The notes under the pieces were generated by a model. It saw only the letters and a program-made list of their open reading frames with translations, made no database searches and was not told the DNA's origin. The position numbers and the translations under genes were made by a program. From positions 62,001-126,000 of the IMG/VR virus record IMGVR_UViG_3300007512_001664: a DNA stretch of 64,000 nucleotides; one strand, written 5' to 3'. The stretch is from a virus. Shown here piece after piece: positions 37,436 through 47,771 of this stretch (the stretch's first letter is position 1; the number at the start of each line of letters is the position of its first letter).

Positions 37436-38488
37436 TTAGAACATCCTTACACCAGAAAACGATGAACCTTTACCGATCTTTGGAGCATTAACGCCGGTTT
37501 TTCCGGTACTGCCAAACTTTATAAGAACCACATCATCGTTTGAAACTTCTTCGACGAGACTAAAATCATATATATATGTGGTACCTATCCTATTAGTCCG
37601 ATACCCTTTACGTACTTCAGTACCATTAATATATACTGTAATAGGAATAGAGTCAGCACTAGTACCGGCGTTTGCATATATTATCTCTATATACACATCA
37701 AAAGATATTGTACTTGTTAAAAATTGCGTTGCAGAAGGGTATGTCATTTTAAATGGATTCTGAACTATAGTTCCAATAGCTGGATCAATAGTAGTTCTAT
37801 TAAAGGCTAGATTTCCGCTAGCTGGTATTGTTATATCATTCCCTGTAACTGATACTTTAAAGTTTACAGAGTCAACTGTTGACGATGTTGTATCTAATAA
37901 TCTAGGTGGTATTGTGACAATATCTGTATCTGTTCCATCACTTCGAACTTCAAGGTCTGCTGGTATGCCGTCATACCATTCATGGTCATTCCTTTGATTG
38001 GAGTCACCAGCAGATGCCCATGATTTCACTTTGTATAAGCGTAATTTTGCCCCGGCTTTTAAAGTAACTTTTTGTTCGGTTTCTAATAGGGCTGTAATTT
38101 GACCTATTCTAGCTAATATGTTTTGTATGTCACTTCGGTTCCGGGCTACATTACCTGAAATATCTTGTAATGTTGTATACGCATTATAATTGCGTACACT
38201 TAGATCAATGGTACCTTGTAAGTCTGAATATGTAGGTTTATGATCTGTATCTGTATCTGATCTTAATATATTGAACCCACCAACTGAGAAAAATTGTTTA
38301 TTACCGGTGTTATCTCCGCGACCGGATATTAAATGATAAAAACTAATATTATCAAGACCGATGACAAAATCTCTAAAGTTTAATAGCTTAGTACCGTTGG
38401 TTGTTTCAACAAGCAACTTATCTGTTTTTAATATTTCCGTCCCGATATCTAAATCAGATATATTTACAATTTCGTCTTCTATAGCCAT
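37436..38488 (-). CDS. Tail-fibre-type structural protein
   Basis: 350 residues. MAIEDEIVNISDLDIGTEIL, then a region of short hydrophobic strands, a coiled-coil-like stretch (SGNVARNRSDIQNILARIG) and C-terminal beta-rich domains (SFDVYIEIIYANAG, SNDDVVLIKFGSTG). The N-terminus/coil/beta layout is typical of trimeric fibre proteins. TAAATA lies 5 nt before the ATG; the gene heads a two-gene unit with the 1206-residue adhesin. Confidence 0.6.
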   Translation of the reverse strand: MAIEDEIVNISDLDIGTEILKTDKLLVETTNGTKLLNFRDFVIGLDNISFYHLISGRGDNTGNKQFFSVGGFNILRSDTDTDHKPTYSDLQGTIDLSVRNYNAYTTLQDISGNVARNRSDIQNILARIGQITALLETEQKVTLKAGAKLRLYKVKSWASAGDSNQRNDHEWYDGIPADLEVRSDGTDTDIVTIPPRLLDTTSSTVDSVNFKVSVTGNDITIPASGNLAFNRTTIDPAIGTIVQNPFKMTYPSATQFLTSTISFDVYIEIIYANAGTSADSIPITVYINGTEVRKGYRTNRIGTTYIYDFSLVEEVSNDDVVLIKFGSTGKTGVNAPKIGKGSSFSGVRMF

Positions 38489-38493
38489 ATAAT

Positions 38494-38499
38494 TATTTA
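38494..38499 (-). promoter_or_regulatory. Late-type promoter element (TAAATA)
   Basis: 5 nt before ATG at 38488. Confidence 0.65.
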
Positions 38500-38503
38500 G
38501 TCG

Positions 38504-39622
38504 TTAATAATCTACAAACGCAGTAATTGTACTTATTCCAGTTGATATAGTACTACAGCTTTGTGGATCAAACACATCTACCATGAAATAACCACCAATA
38601 GGTAATTGCGAAACAGATACACCTGTACCTACGTTAGTAAAATAGAAGTATTGTGCGTCTGCTAATGATGATCTTGTTCCTGTAATATCTAATAATGGTA
38701 CTGATATTACCTTTTCAGTTAGACTAATATCCTTAATAAAGTCTCCAGGGTTCCAGTTTATATAACCAGTCAAATGCATAAACGCTGAATTAGCAGTAAG
38801 AGGCACATATGCAGTATCTCCCGCTGCTAGTGATTGACCTGGCATGTATATATTCCCAGTGTCGGGATGTGCAGCACGAGTTCTATATTTCAGAGTAATA
38901 TTATCATTATCTTTTGGTTTTTTAGTAACTGGATTATAGACATCGTTAACTCTTACTATAATAGAATCTCCAGTATTAGATTCATTAGCATCTATTTGTA
39001 AGTATTCAGTTGTAAATCCAACGTTAAATGACTCAGAGCTAATAGTTTGACTATACGCCAATGCTGGATCAAATTCACTCCTTGCTACAGCGTTAATATC
39101 AATTAAATTCAATCCTAATACTTCAGGATTCTTATTAACAAATGTTAATAATAGTTTTTCATCTGTAGTATCTTTATTATTAAAATAATCTGTTTTAATT
39201 AAATTTATATCTTCAAATGTTTCAATACCAGGTTGATTCATTGTGAATTGAATATCAATCATGTCAACTTCGAGATCGTCTCTGTATAAAGTTAAATATA
39301 CATTTTTTGTTGAACTATCAACCGGTTCAGTTTCAATAACTTTAGTAAATGTAGTTGTAGATATTGGTGGTATTGAAGTTGTTGTTATTGGTCTGTTTAT
39401 TATTAATTCATCAGATCCATCCTGTTCAAAATCAACAATTATTTTATTAAGTTTTCTAGTTGCATGGTCGTCATATGCTGATAAACAAGACAAGGAAAAT
39501 GTTACATTAGTGGTACCAGTAAGCGAGACAGAAAACGTAGATACCGTACTAGTAGCAGTTGGAGTTCCATGCTTATGACCGCTGGAATTTCCTCCTGTTA
39601 CATTATATGTATACGTATTCAT
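38504..39622 (-). CDS. Structural beta protein of the tail cluster
   Basis: 372 residues, Thr/Ser/Asp-rich with beta-strand periodicity throughout (NVYLTLYRDDLEVDMIDIQF, ITLKYRTRAA). No domain recognised. Starts with MNTYTYNVTGGNSSGHKHG, where His and Gly recall metal- or receptor-contact tips. Position between lectin-like and fibre genes suggests an accessory fibre or baseplate component. Confidence 0.55.
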   Translation of the reverse strand: MNTYTYNVTGGNSSGHKHGTPTATSTVSTFSVSLTGTTNVTFSLSCLSAYDDHATRKLNKIIVDFEQDGSDELIINRPITTTSIPPISTTTFTKVIETEPVDSSTKNVYLTLYRDDLEVDMIDIQFTMNQPGIETFEDINLIKTDYFNNKDTTDEKLLLTFVNKNPEVLGLNLIDINAVARSEFDPALAYSQTISSESFNVGFTTEYLQIDANESNTGDSIIVRVNDVYNPVTKKPKDNDNITLKYRTRAAHPDTGNIYMPGQSLAAGDTAYVPLTANSAFMHLTGYINWNPGDFIKDISLTEKVISVPLLDITGTRSSLADAQYFYFTNVGTGVSVSQLPIGGYFMVDVFDPQSCSTISTGISTITAFVDY

Positions 39623-39640
39623 ATTATTCTATTTCTATGT

Positions 39641-42600
39641 TCATCCTTTCTCTTCGACACTTTCGCTCAAGGCGTTGTGAAGGCTGTCGTCGGCATCGCC
39701 CATAATTTTTTTATTTCGGCCTTCTTCGTCATGACGCCACTCCCAAGCTTCTTTATTCGTCCATGTTTTGCCAGTACTATGATCTTTATAGGCATATTTA
39801 TTATCTCTTTCTGGTGAACCATCACCTGCATGCCACATTGCTGCACCATGACCACCTGGCTGGCTAGCCTCCATTGCATGTTTTAAATAGTTACCGCGCA
39901 CAATGTAACAACCCTCAGGATCACATGATATTGTTATATCTTTACCAGCAGCATTCTTCTTAGTGACACAGTTTCTTCCCTGGTTCCAGATGATATTACC
40001 ATTCCAATTCCTATCTCCCCATTTGCGGAAATACGTTATACCGTCCGGAAAATTCTTTTTAACTTCTTCCTTGAGACCTACTAGAGAGTCTAGATTGTCC
40101 CGGGAATAATATTCAACTCTTCCAAATAATTGACCCCATTTATGACGGGTATATTCATGTTCATATGTTTCATACACTGTCCGGTCATTATCACCGGTTG
40201 GTTCGCTTAAATTAGATTTATACCCTATATAATCATGACAAGCTTGTGGTGTATCACCCACGCATAGGTTATTATATTCCTGAAGCAGGGCGTCAATTTG
40301 GTCCCACGTTTTAACCCAGCAATGACCTATTTTCCGTATAGGTTCAATTACCACAGGTTCGCCCTCATCACCCGATGTAGCTTCCTTACACGCACCAGCA
40401 GCTGTAGCTTGTTCAGCAGTAAGCCATACAGCTATTTTAACCCAGTCTTGACCTAACGCCTTACCCACTGGCTTATGTGAAACGGTAGCTTTATAATGTG
40501 TAAGTGCGAAGTTTCTAGGATTTATAAACTTAACATCATTTACAAGAATAGGTTGACTACTGTAACCTGTTTGTTTAGGATCTACTATATACGTGGTCGT
40601 TATATTTTGTGTAGTTTTCTCTTCACTACCAGCGGCTGTTTCCCACTGAATTAAATAACTTATTCCGTCTATCTCATATTCTCTAATCATGTCGTTAACG
40701 GCAGGATTATATGCATTGGAATTTAATTGACTCTTCGAAATTCTATTCCAACCTAGAATATACTGAGTCCTTCCGCTACCTTTTCTTTGACCTTCTGTAT
40801 CACCTTCCGTATCGAATATAGGCTCGAACCAACCAGCACATTCTTCGGGAGGTCGCAGTTTTGGTGGGTCGACTATTACTGGGTTTGGATCACCGGGAGG
40901 ACCAGGTATATCGTTTCTCCTTGTGTTAACAGCTGTCCACTTAGCTTCAATCTCAGTAGTTTTCCATTCCGGGACCGAGCATAAATCAATCCTGTCGAGC
41001 AGTTTTTCTCGTTTTATTAACATTGTAATATCGATAGGATCCGGGGTAGGAATAGTAACTAAATCTCTCCTTAAATTAGCAGACGATTCTTCTAGATATT
41101 CTACAGTAGTTATATTGTCTATTTTTTCTATTGCTTTAGTTGGGCGACCCATTCTTACACCTGTTACTTTAAATGAATGTAATTCGAAGTGACTACTAAA
41201 ATTCGATGTTGTAAATGATAGACCTACGTTAAGAGGGGCAGGTTCAAGTTTACCTGATTGATATGTACCACTATTACTAACATCAACTGGAGCTGTACTA
41301 CCTACACCAACTCCTGGTGCATATGTAGTACCAATACCAACAGCTGTAGTACCAATACCAATGCTGGGCAAAGCTTCAGGAGTATCAATACCAACGGACC
41401 ATGGCTGATAATATGATCCTTTATTATCTTTTACGCTATTTAAGTCAAACTCCATTATTGTATTGTAGTCTGTAGCGCTTGTAAGTTTATTATATATCGT
41501 GACTCGATTACCTTTATTAGTGAGATCAATTCTATAGTCTTGAAAATCAACATCAGACCCTGTAGCGTTAGCTGATTGCTGGTGCATGGAAACTGCGCTA
41601 GCAGCTACTGTTGATATTGACATACACGTTAATACCCTTGTAAAGGAATCTCTATTACCTCGAATACCTACTGAGCTTGGAGCTGTCTTATTAGTATGAT
41701 TGCCAGACCATTTTCCATGGCTCCATGTACCGGCTCCTCCACCAGCGGATAACCAGCCTTCTTTGCCATCAGCAGTAGTACAAAAATCTCCTCTAATATC
41801 AAACCCTACTCCTAAAAAACAATCAGCTGGTGCACCATAATTAGCACCATACATATTAGAATTATTAACAATTAAGCCTTCAACATTACCTGCGCTTAAC
41901 GGTATTCTACCAGAAGAAGCATTTTCTTCAATTTCGGTTGCCAAGGTAGATGCTTTTGCGTAACCTAATGTACTACCTACTCCCATTGGTTCAACAATAC
42001 CATTAGTAGGATTCCTATAAAAATATGCGCAAAAACCTTCACCGAACCCTGTTAGTCCACCGTTCGCAGTAGTAGCTATATCTATATATCTAGACGGGTG
42101 ACTATCAGAATTATTGGATTGAAGTGACCTATAAGCAGTCATTGTAGGAACCTGAAATGACTTTGCTGTAAAATCTACACGTATATCATAATTAGAATCA
42201 AATGCTGCGTATTTAGGGTTATACGTAATATAGCCTCCAGAATATTGAAATACAGATTGTTTAGTTGCAGTTAGACAAGTTTTTTCACTACTACCTGCAC
42301 CTGTACCTTTACGACAATAAGCCATTAAATTAAAACCTAAGCTATCGTTATAATCGACATGTGTCGGTGTAAGAGAATAATCCGTAACTCTCTCTTGATA
42401 AGCAGTGTCAATCTCTTCGTTCCATCTAAGTGGATTACCACCTATAATAAGATCAGAATTTAAATAACCACTTTTAAATGTAAATCGGTTGGTGCCCAAT
42501 TTGTCATTAGGTAAAAATGCTTCTGTATCTAATAAATAAAAATCAGTATCTATATATTGAAAAATATAATTTAATATTCCAAAACCATCAGCTCTTGCCG

Positions 42601-42943
42601 TGTATCTACCTATACATGTAACTGAATATCTATCAGATGTTTTATTATAATTTATAAGTGGTTTTGTAATAGAATTAAAATTCGTATCATCACCGTAATA
42701 GTTTTTCGGGAGTAAATCAAATAAATCACTCCTATTATCATCTTTAAATGTATCGAGATTTTTAGGATATATTACTGATTGATAATTTGTGTTTTTATCA
42801 ATTTTATATACTATAGGTAATGCACCATAAACTATATCAGTTGATCCTTGACATCTTTGACCAGAAATGGAGCTAACTTTGCACACAAACATTTCTCTTG
42901 TTTGGTCATTATAAAAAACGTCTGATTGTTTTGTTGTGAACAT
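39641..42943 (-). CDS. Large tail protein with L-type-lectin-like domain
   Basis: 1100 residues. Residues ~235-480 look like a legume/L-type lectin sandwich: G-F-G-E-G-F-C-A-Y-F-Y-R, L-G-Y-A and C-F-L-G-V-G-F-D-I-R-G-D-F occur in the order of that fold's 'DG-x-A-F ... LG ... v-x-F-D'. A Gly/Thr-rich segment (SIGIGTTAVGIGTTYAPGVG) follows. The C-terminal half is Trp-rich with several Cys (ECAGWFEPIF, GHCWVKTWDQ, GCYIVRG), probably a further receptor-binding or assembly region. TAAATA is 6 nt before the ATG. Role: host-surface glycan binding. Confidence 0.65.
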   Translation of the reverse strand: MFTTKQSDVFYNDQTREMFVCKVSSISGQRCQGSTDIVYGALPIVYKIDKNTNYQSVIYPKNLDTFKDDNRSDLFDLLPKNYYGDDTNFNSITKPLINYNKTSDRYSVTCIGRYTARADGFGILNYIFQYIDTDFYLLDTEAFLPNDKLGTNRFTFKSGYLNSDLIIGGNPLRWNEEIDTAYQERVTDYSLTPTHVDYNDSLGFNLMAYCRKGTGAGSSEKTCLTATKQSVFQYSGGYITYNPKYAAFDSNYDIRVDFTAKSFQVPTMTAYRSLQSNNSDSHPSRYIDIATTANGGLTGFGEGFCAYFYRNPTNGIVEPMGVGSTLGYAKASTLATEIEENASSGRIPLSAGNVEGLIVNNSNMYGANYGAPADCFLGVGFDIRGDFCTTADGKEGWLSAGGGAGTWSHGKWSGNHTNKTAPSSVGIRGNRDSFTRVLTCMSISTVAASAVSMHQQSANATGSDVDFQDYRIDLTNKGNRVTIYNKLTSATDYNTIMEFDLNSVKDNKGSYYQPWSVGIDTPEALPSIGIGTTAVGIGTTYAPGVGVGSTAPVDVSNSGTYQSGKLEPAPLNVGLSFTTSNFSSHFELHSFKVTGVRMGRPTKAIEKIDNITTVEYLEESSANLRRDLVTIPTPDPIDITMLIKREKLLDRIDLCSVPEWKTTEIEAKWTAVNTRRNDIPGPPGDPNPVIVDPPKLRPPEECAGWFEPIFDTEGDTEGQRKGSGRTQYILGWNRISKSQLNSNAYNPAVNDMIREYEIDGISYLIQWETAAGSEEKTTQNITTTYIVDPKQTGYSSQPILVNDVKFINPRNFALTHYKATVSHKPVGKALGQDWVKIAVWLTAEQATAAGACKEATSGDEGEPVVIEPIRKIGHCWVKTWDQIDALLQEYNNLCVGDTPQACHDYIGYKSNLSEPTGDNDRTVYETYEHEYTRHKWGQLFGRVEYYSRDNLDSLVGLKEEVKKNFPDGITYFRKWGDRNWNGNIIWNQGRNCVTKKNAAGKDITISCDPEGCYIVRGNYLKHAMEASQPGGHGAAMWHAGDGSPERDNKYAYKDHSTGKTWTNKEAWEWRHDEEGRNKKIMGDADDSLHNALSESVEEKG

Positions 42944-42949
42944 TTAAAT

Positions 42950-42955
42950 TATTTA
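42950..42955 (-). promoter_or_regulatory. Late-type promoter element (TAAATA)
   Basis: 6 nt before ATG at 42943. Confidence 0.65.
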
Positions 42956-42960
42956 CTATG

Positions 42961-45294
42961 TTATGAGCTCAAAACTAGAGTTTTGGAGCTTGCAGCGACT
43001 TTAAATATTTTATCTTCAAATTTATATCTCTCAGAAACTGTTTCTGCTGATGTTTGTATGTATATTGTGTCCTCTACAAGATCAAAATCTATAATATTAC
43101 TTGTTGATAATATGTTAGATTTTGTGTTACCCGTCGACGAACCATCTGTCCAGCCATCTGTATGCTTATTAAACACATTTACAAAGGCTGTTGATAATGG
43201 TTCAACTAATTGTGTTGCTACATTTCTTATATAAATCTCACCAGCTTTTACATATTGTTGATCAAATAATTGTATAGATGTAGAAGCAAAATTATTAAGG
43301 GATGTACTTTCAAATACAGTATTATTACTTGTATATATAGACGTTGTATCTATTGTATAATACGGTACTGTTGTTTCTGGGAAATATGTTGATACTAAAT
43401 CTGTACCAGTACCAGGATGATCTATGAACGATCCACAGTCAATACCAGATGCAGCTGAAACAGCATTACAAGATAGAACATTGGTAAAAATTGTATCACA
43501 TGTCTCAGCATGGAACGGTGCATTAAAATTATCTCTCGCACCGTTTGTACAACTAGTTCGACCTAGTAGATCAGCAGTACCATCATTTGCTAGTACAAAC
43601 GTATCATACATTCCTGTTATACTAGAATACAATGTACCGGTTGCGCGGTAATATGAAGCAGATATCGCTTGTAGCATTGTATCAAAAAATAAACCATCAT
43701 AATATTCAGCTGATGTAACACAAGGTGATGTAGTAGCAGCTGGTCTATCTACATTTGCACCATCTGCTTTTCGTTTTGGATATAAAGATTTTACAAAATA
43801 GAATTCATTACCATAAATATCACTTCTTACTTTTACTCCTGTTTTATTATAAATTAATAAATCATCTAATCTAGTTGATTCAGGATATACATTTAAATCT
43901 TCTATTGGGTATGTATCTTCGTTTAACCATGTAACATGGGTTGCGTCATCATTCCAAAAACTTATTACGTCTTCTTTTTTATTAATACCTGTGAACGAAT
44001 AATCTAAACTGTTTTCTTTACTTTGATATCCGTAGTTACGTAATAGTTTATTGTTATATATGTTTACACCAGACCTAAGATTATCATTTTTAAATTGAGC
44101 GTTTTTAGCTTTATATTTAAAAGGTGGTTTTCTTTTTCTATATATGTTTTTAACTACTTCTCCTGTTCTACTGTTTCTAATATCCCCGACGCATTTAACA
44201 CCTGATTCGAATTTATCTGGATCAGGTATAATGTATTCAGAACCACGTAGACTTGATAACTCTATTGAATAAGTTAAATTGCTTGAGTGAAATACGGTTA
44301 CACCAGTATTAAAGAAAGATAATTGCTGAGGATATATTTCATTATGTTTTATGTTAATTAATTTTTTAAATAAATTCGGGCTATATCTTTGAGAGAGGTT
44401 ATTTGTTGAATTAGAATGTTCAAATAATTTATTCACCTCTTTAGCTATACTGTTTATATAGTATAGGTCATTAGAGATATATTTTTGAATTAAATCTCGT
44501 TCAAGGATAAATTTTAAATTCTTTAATGTTTTTTCTTCATCTTTAAAATACCTAACCGGTAATCTTTCAAAATTTGAAAATGGTTGATTTATACCGAGTA
44601 TACTATTAGGCGCAGATATGTTATTTATTCTAACTTTTAAAGGTGTCTGGTCTTTATTAACCGTTAATACTTGACTAATATTAGGTACTTCTTCGAGAAT
44701 CTTTTGTGATATATTTAAAACGAGGTTTTTATCTACTTTATGAAAATTATATACAAACTCGTCTGATGCATATGTGTTTAAATTAACATTAAAATTATTT
44801 GCGATTTTTGGTATGTTTATATCACCGACCAATGTATTAGTACCTTCAGTGATAAATGTTTTATCGTTGAGCAGCCGTATAATGAAGTTTTTAAGATAAT
44901 TTGTTATTCCGACTTTTGAAGATTTAAGTTTGTTTTTTGTTTTAGTAAATTTTAAATCTTCTCTTAAGTCTCGAACATGTTTTAATTGATCTTTTATTAT
45001 TTCAGAATAATAATGTACTGCTAGTTCTAATTCATAAATGTTATTAGTTTTAATTCGGTCAAGAAACCTTACAACATTATTATCTATTGTACTGAGGTTT
45101 ATATTTGTAAGAAATTGGGTATATATATTTCTTACATAAAGATCATCATCAGTGTCTCTTTTTAATTTTTCTGTTTTCCATTCAGTAAGGTAATTATTAT
45201 ATAGAGTAGGTAGCTCTGATGCATTAAAAGTTTCTTCATAATGCTTTTTCCACTCTTTATATGATAATGGATTATGTGTGTTTAATGATACCAT
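42961..45294 (-). CDS. Large structural protein of the baseplate/fibre region
   Basis: 777 residues. The N-terminal ~270 are helical with many Lys/Asn (EWKKHYEETFNASELPTLYN); the middle is mixed. The C-terminal ~250 is Ser/Thr-rich and beta-structured with scattered Cys (VTSAEYYDGLFFD, TSCTNGARDNFN). No family recognised. Starts within 1 nt of the stop of the PKD gene, so it is co-translated with gp6 and the PKD protein, as expected of a wedge or fibre-attachment component (T4 gp7/gp8/gp9-11 position). Confidence 0.55.
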   Translation of the reverse strand: MVSLNTHNPLSYKEWKKHYEETFNASELPTLYNNYLTEWKTEKLKRDTDDDLYVRNIYTQFLTNINLSTIDNNVVRFLDRIKTNNIYELELAVHYYSEIIKDQLKHVRDLREDLKFTKTKNKLKSSKVGITNYLKNFIIRLLNDKTFITEGTNTLVGDINIPKIANNFNVNLNTYASDEFVYNFHKVDKNLVLNISQKILEEVPNISQVLTVNKDQTPLKVRINNISAPNSILGINQPFSNFERLPVRYFKDEEKTLKNLKFILERDLIQKYISNDLYYINSIAKEVNKLFEHSNSTNNLSQRYSPNLFKKLINIKHNEIYPQQLSFFNTGVTVFHSSNLTYSIELSSLRGSEYIIPDPDKFESGVKCVGDIRNSRTGEVVKNIYRKRKPPFKYKAKNAQFKNDNLRSGVNIYNNKLLRNYGYQSKENSLDYSFTGINKKEDVISFWNDDATHVTWLNEDTYPIEDLNVYPESTRLDDLLIYNKTGVKVRSDIYGNEFYFVKSLYPKRKADGANVDRPAATTSPCVTSAEYYDGLFFDTMLQAISASYYRATGTLYSSITGMYDTFVLANDGTADLLGRTSCTNGARDNFNAPFHAETCDTIFTNVLSCNAVSAASGIDCGSFIDHPGTGTDLVSTYFPETTVPYYTIDTTSIYTSNNTVFESTSLNNFASTSIQLFDQQYVKAGEIYIRNVATQLVEPLSTAFVNVFNKHTDGWTDGSSTGNTKSNILSTSNIIDFDLVEDTIYIQTSAETVSERYKFEDKIFKVAASSKTLVLSS

Positions 45295-47771
45295 TATAAG
45301 TCTAGTCCTTTTCTAATTTGATAATCTAAATTCTTATATACTACCCCACCGATAGGATCCCACGATGCACTTAGAGATGAAACTGATCTTGCAACAGAAT
45401 TGTATTTGTTATTATAGTCTATAATATTGTTTTGTACATTTTCATTAGAAACAACACTATAGGATGTAAACGGATAAAAATCATACAATAAATCTAATCC
45501 AGAGGCGCCAGTAACAGTTGTATCTAGCGGCCAACCCCATGTACTATAACCACTTAAAGTAGATGCATTATATGTAGATAAGTAGTACGTAGATAAAACA
45601 GGGTTAGGATGTACTATTTCACCATCGGCACTTAAGTTTGGAATTTGTTGAGGGTTAATAAAAATAAATTCATTATTAAACCTCTGTCTTGCAACAAACG
45701 GCTTGTTAGCGGTTACTACGTACGTAGATGTAGTAATCTTATTATCAAAATCTATATTCCTTCTATCTGCAGATGATGTATAAAATCGAGTATCGAAACT
45801 TCTATTATACCGTTCATAATCACCTAATAATTTAGTAATCTTTACACTGAACAAATCATACATTCTTCTTAGTTCAGGCGGAGCATCTGGTAATGATGTA
45901 TCAATATCTTCATTAAGAAAATGATAAAAAGATTCAAGCGATTTAACATTACAGAAATCAACATCACTATTATTCATAGTAAAGTTTGCAATTTTTTCAA
46001 AAATCGTTTTACCAAATGTTGTCGGGCTTGAGCTTGCCTCACCTACAAATGATGTGAAAATCCCGTCAAATAGTTTATCGTATTCATGTTGTAAGGATTG
46101 AAATCTGTAACTTTTTAATATATTTGAATAATCTACATCTTCATTAACTTTATAAATCTCTACATCGTTAGTAGATGGAAACACAGTAAAGGTATAAGAA
46201 CCCATAATTAGACTATCTCCGCCTATTGCGGTTCCCGAGCTAGTCCCGATTGTTACTGGGCCTAATGGACCACTGGGATCGTAATCTACAGTTGTTCCTA
46301 ACGAAGTAAGACCAGCAGTTATAGAGTCAAATGAATCTAATCTTCCTGTTATATTCAACGTCCATGTTCCGGACTCAAGAGGAGTAATATTAAAATATGC
46401 ATAACTACTTAAAGCCGTCACTGTCCCGTCATACGGAAAATACTCTGTACATAAACTGCTAATGTTAGATGTTGAAGTAGTTGTACCATCTGTCCATTCA
46501 TAAGCCAATTGTCTGTCTTGAGGTGGGTTATTAGCTCCTGCTAGTAAGTAAAACGTATTATAAAATTTTGCAATGTTTAGTTTTTTATCAGCTAGAGCCA
46601 CGAATACTTGAAACGGATCCCCTTGACGTTTGTATTGTATACTGGACATCTCTTTCATTCCAGTTGATGTAAATGATAACCGCTGAGTAAACGGTGTTTG
46701 AATTTTTACTGGTATACCAATAGTAGTACCTACGTTTTTATTAATAGTAGATTTGTCTTTAATTATTGGACGAGCAACATCTGTTTCTAAAAAGTTTCGA
46801 CCACTATTATTAATATCTGTTTCTATATCATCTACATAAAAGTTTTTTACTCTGTGCTTACTTGTATCTAGTCGTATTAATAAATTTACTTGACTAGTTG
46901 GTATGTCATCGAGATATTGAAACTTAATAGGTTTACGAACCCGTGGTGCTGATTCACCAATGTATTCATCTGTGCTTGAATATAAAAGATGAGCATCAGT
47001 ATTTTCGCTAGATAAAGCTTGTTTTTTTGTACATTCTTTTATTGTATTGTTAGTACCTACATAAAAATAATGCGGGTGTAGTATTGATTGTAACCCGTTA
47101 ACATTATTAATTATATTATTATTTTCATCATAATAAGCATTAAACGGTACTATATGACCGTACTTATTATTAAAATCAAAAGGTTTTGCTATACTACCGC
47201 TTGATGTAAAAAAGAATGTTGCAGGCTCATCTGGATCTGGTACGTCTTGCCAAGCTGCAGTAGTCTCCATATTAAATGTTTTACGTTCACCGGCGAATAA
47301 AGCTCTAGCATTTGCTCCATCAGCGTCTGTTATATTTCGAGTTTCTATAGCAAGACTTGTATTTGCATAATTAAAAATTGATATTGTTTCTGTAAATGTC
47401 GATTTATACGCATTACTGTCTTTATCGTATAAGAAAACCGTAACTGTATAAATACCCGGTACATTATATGTATGTGTAGCCCTAAATGCATCTGTACCAC
47501 TTAATGTATACCCATCACCAAAATCCCATTTTGCTATACGGTTAGATACTTTACTGTGAAATAAATTTGAAATATCAAGTTTAGCTAAATGGTCAGCAGC
47601 AGACAGAACAGGCTCTACTGTGAATTTTGATATACGAGTAAATCCAGCATGAGATGCTTTTAGTGGATGACTGTCAACACTATCTGGATTAGTTCCAGAC
47701 GTATTAACAGTCACTGTAAACGGAACTGGTAATACTTTAGGGCAATTATTACTATCTGTCGACGTACTCAT
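45294..47771 (-). CDS. PKD-domain baseplate/tail protein
   Basis: 825 residues. Residues ~78-130 form a PKD domain: A-K-W-D-F-G-D-G-Y-T ... H-T-Y-N-V-P-G-I-Y-T-V-T-V. PKD domains are Ig-like modules used for extracellular protein or glycan contacts. A second beta-rich region near ~420-520 (SGTWTLNITGRLDSF) may be another Ig-like unit; the rest is helical and unrecognised. TAATG overlap with gp6 puts it at the place of T4 gp7 in gene order, but no gp7 similarity is evident. Confidence 0.65.
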   Translation of the reverse strand: MSTSTDSNNCPKVLPVPFTVTVNTSGTNPDSVDSHPLKASHAGFTRISKFTVEPVLSAADHLAKLDISNLFHSKVSNRIAKWDFGDGYTLSGTDAFRATHTYNVPGIYTVTVFLYDKDSNAYKSTFTETISIFNYANTSLAIETRNITDADGANARALFAGERKTFNMETTAAWQDVPDPDEPATFFFTSSGSIAKPFDFNNKYGHIVPFNAYYDENNNIINNVNGLQSILHPHYFYVGTNNTIKECTKKQALSSENTDAHLLYSSTDEYIGESAPRVRKPIKFQYLDDIPTSQVNLLIRLDTSKHRVKNFYVDDIETDINNSGRNFLETDVARPIIKDKSTINKNVGTTIGIPVKIQTPFTQRLSFTSTGMKEMSSIQYKRQGDPFQVFVALADKKLNIAKFYNTFYLLAGANNPPQDRQLAYEWTDGTTTSTSNISSLCTEYFPYDGTVTALSSYAYFNITPLESGTWTLNITGRLDSFDSITAGLTSLGTTVDYDPSGPLGPVTIGTSSGTAIGGDSLIMGSYTFTVFPSTNDVEIYKVNEDVDYSNILKSYRFQSLQHEYDKLFDGIFTSFVGEASSSPTTFGKTIFEKIANFTMNNSDVDFCNVKSLESFYHFLNEDIDTSLPDAPPELRRMYDLFSVKITKLLGDYERYNRSFDTRFYTSSADRRNIDFDNKITTSTYVVTANKPFVARQRFNNEFIFINPQQIPNLSADGEIVHPNPVLSTYYLSTYNASTLSGYSTWGWPLDTTVTGASGLDLLYDFYPFTSYSVVSNENVQNNIIDYNNKYNSVARSVSSLSASWDPIGGVVYKNLDYQIRKGLDL

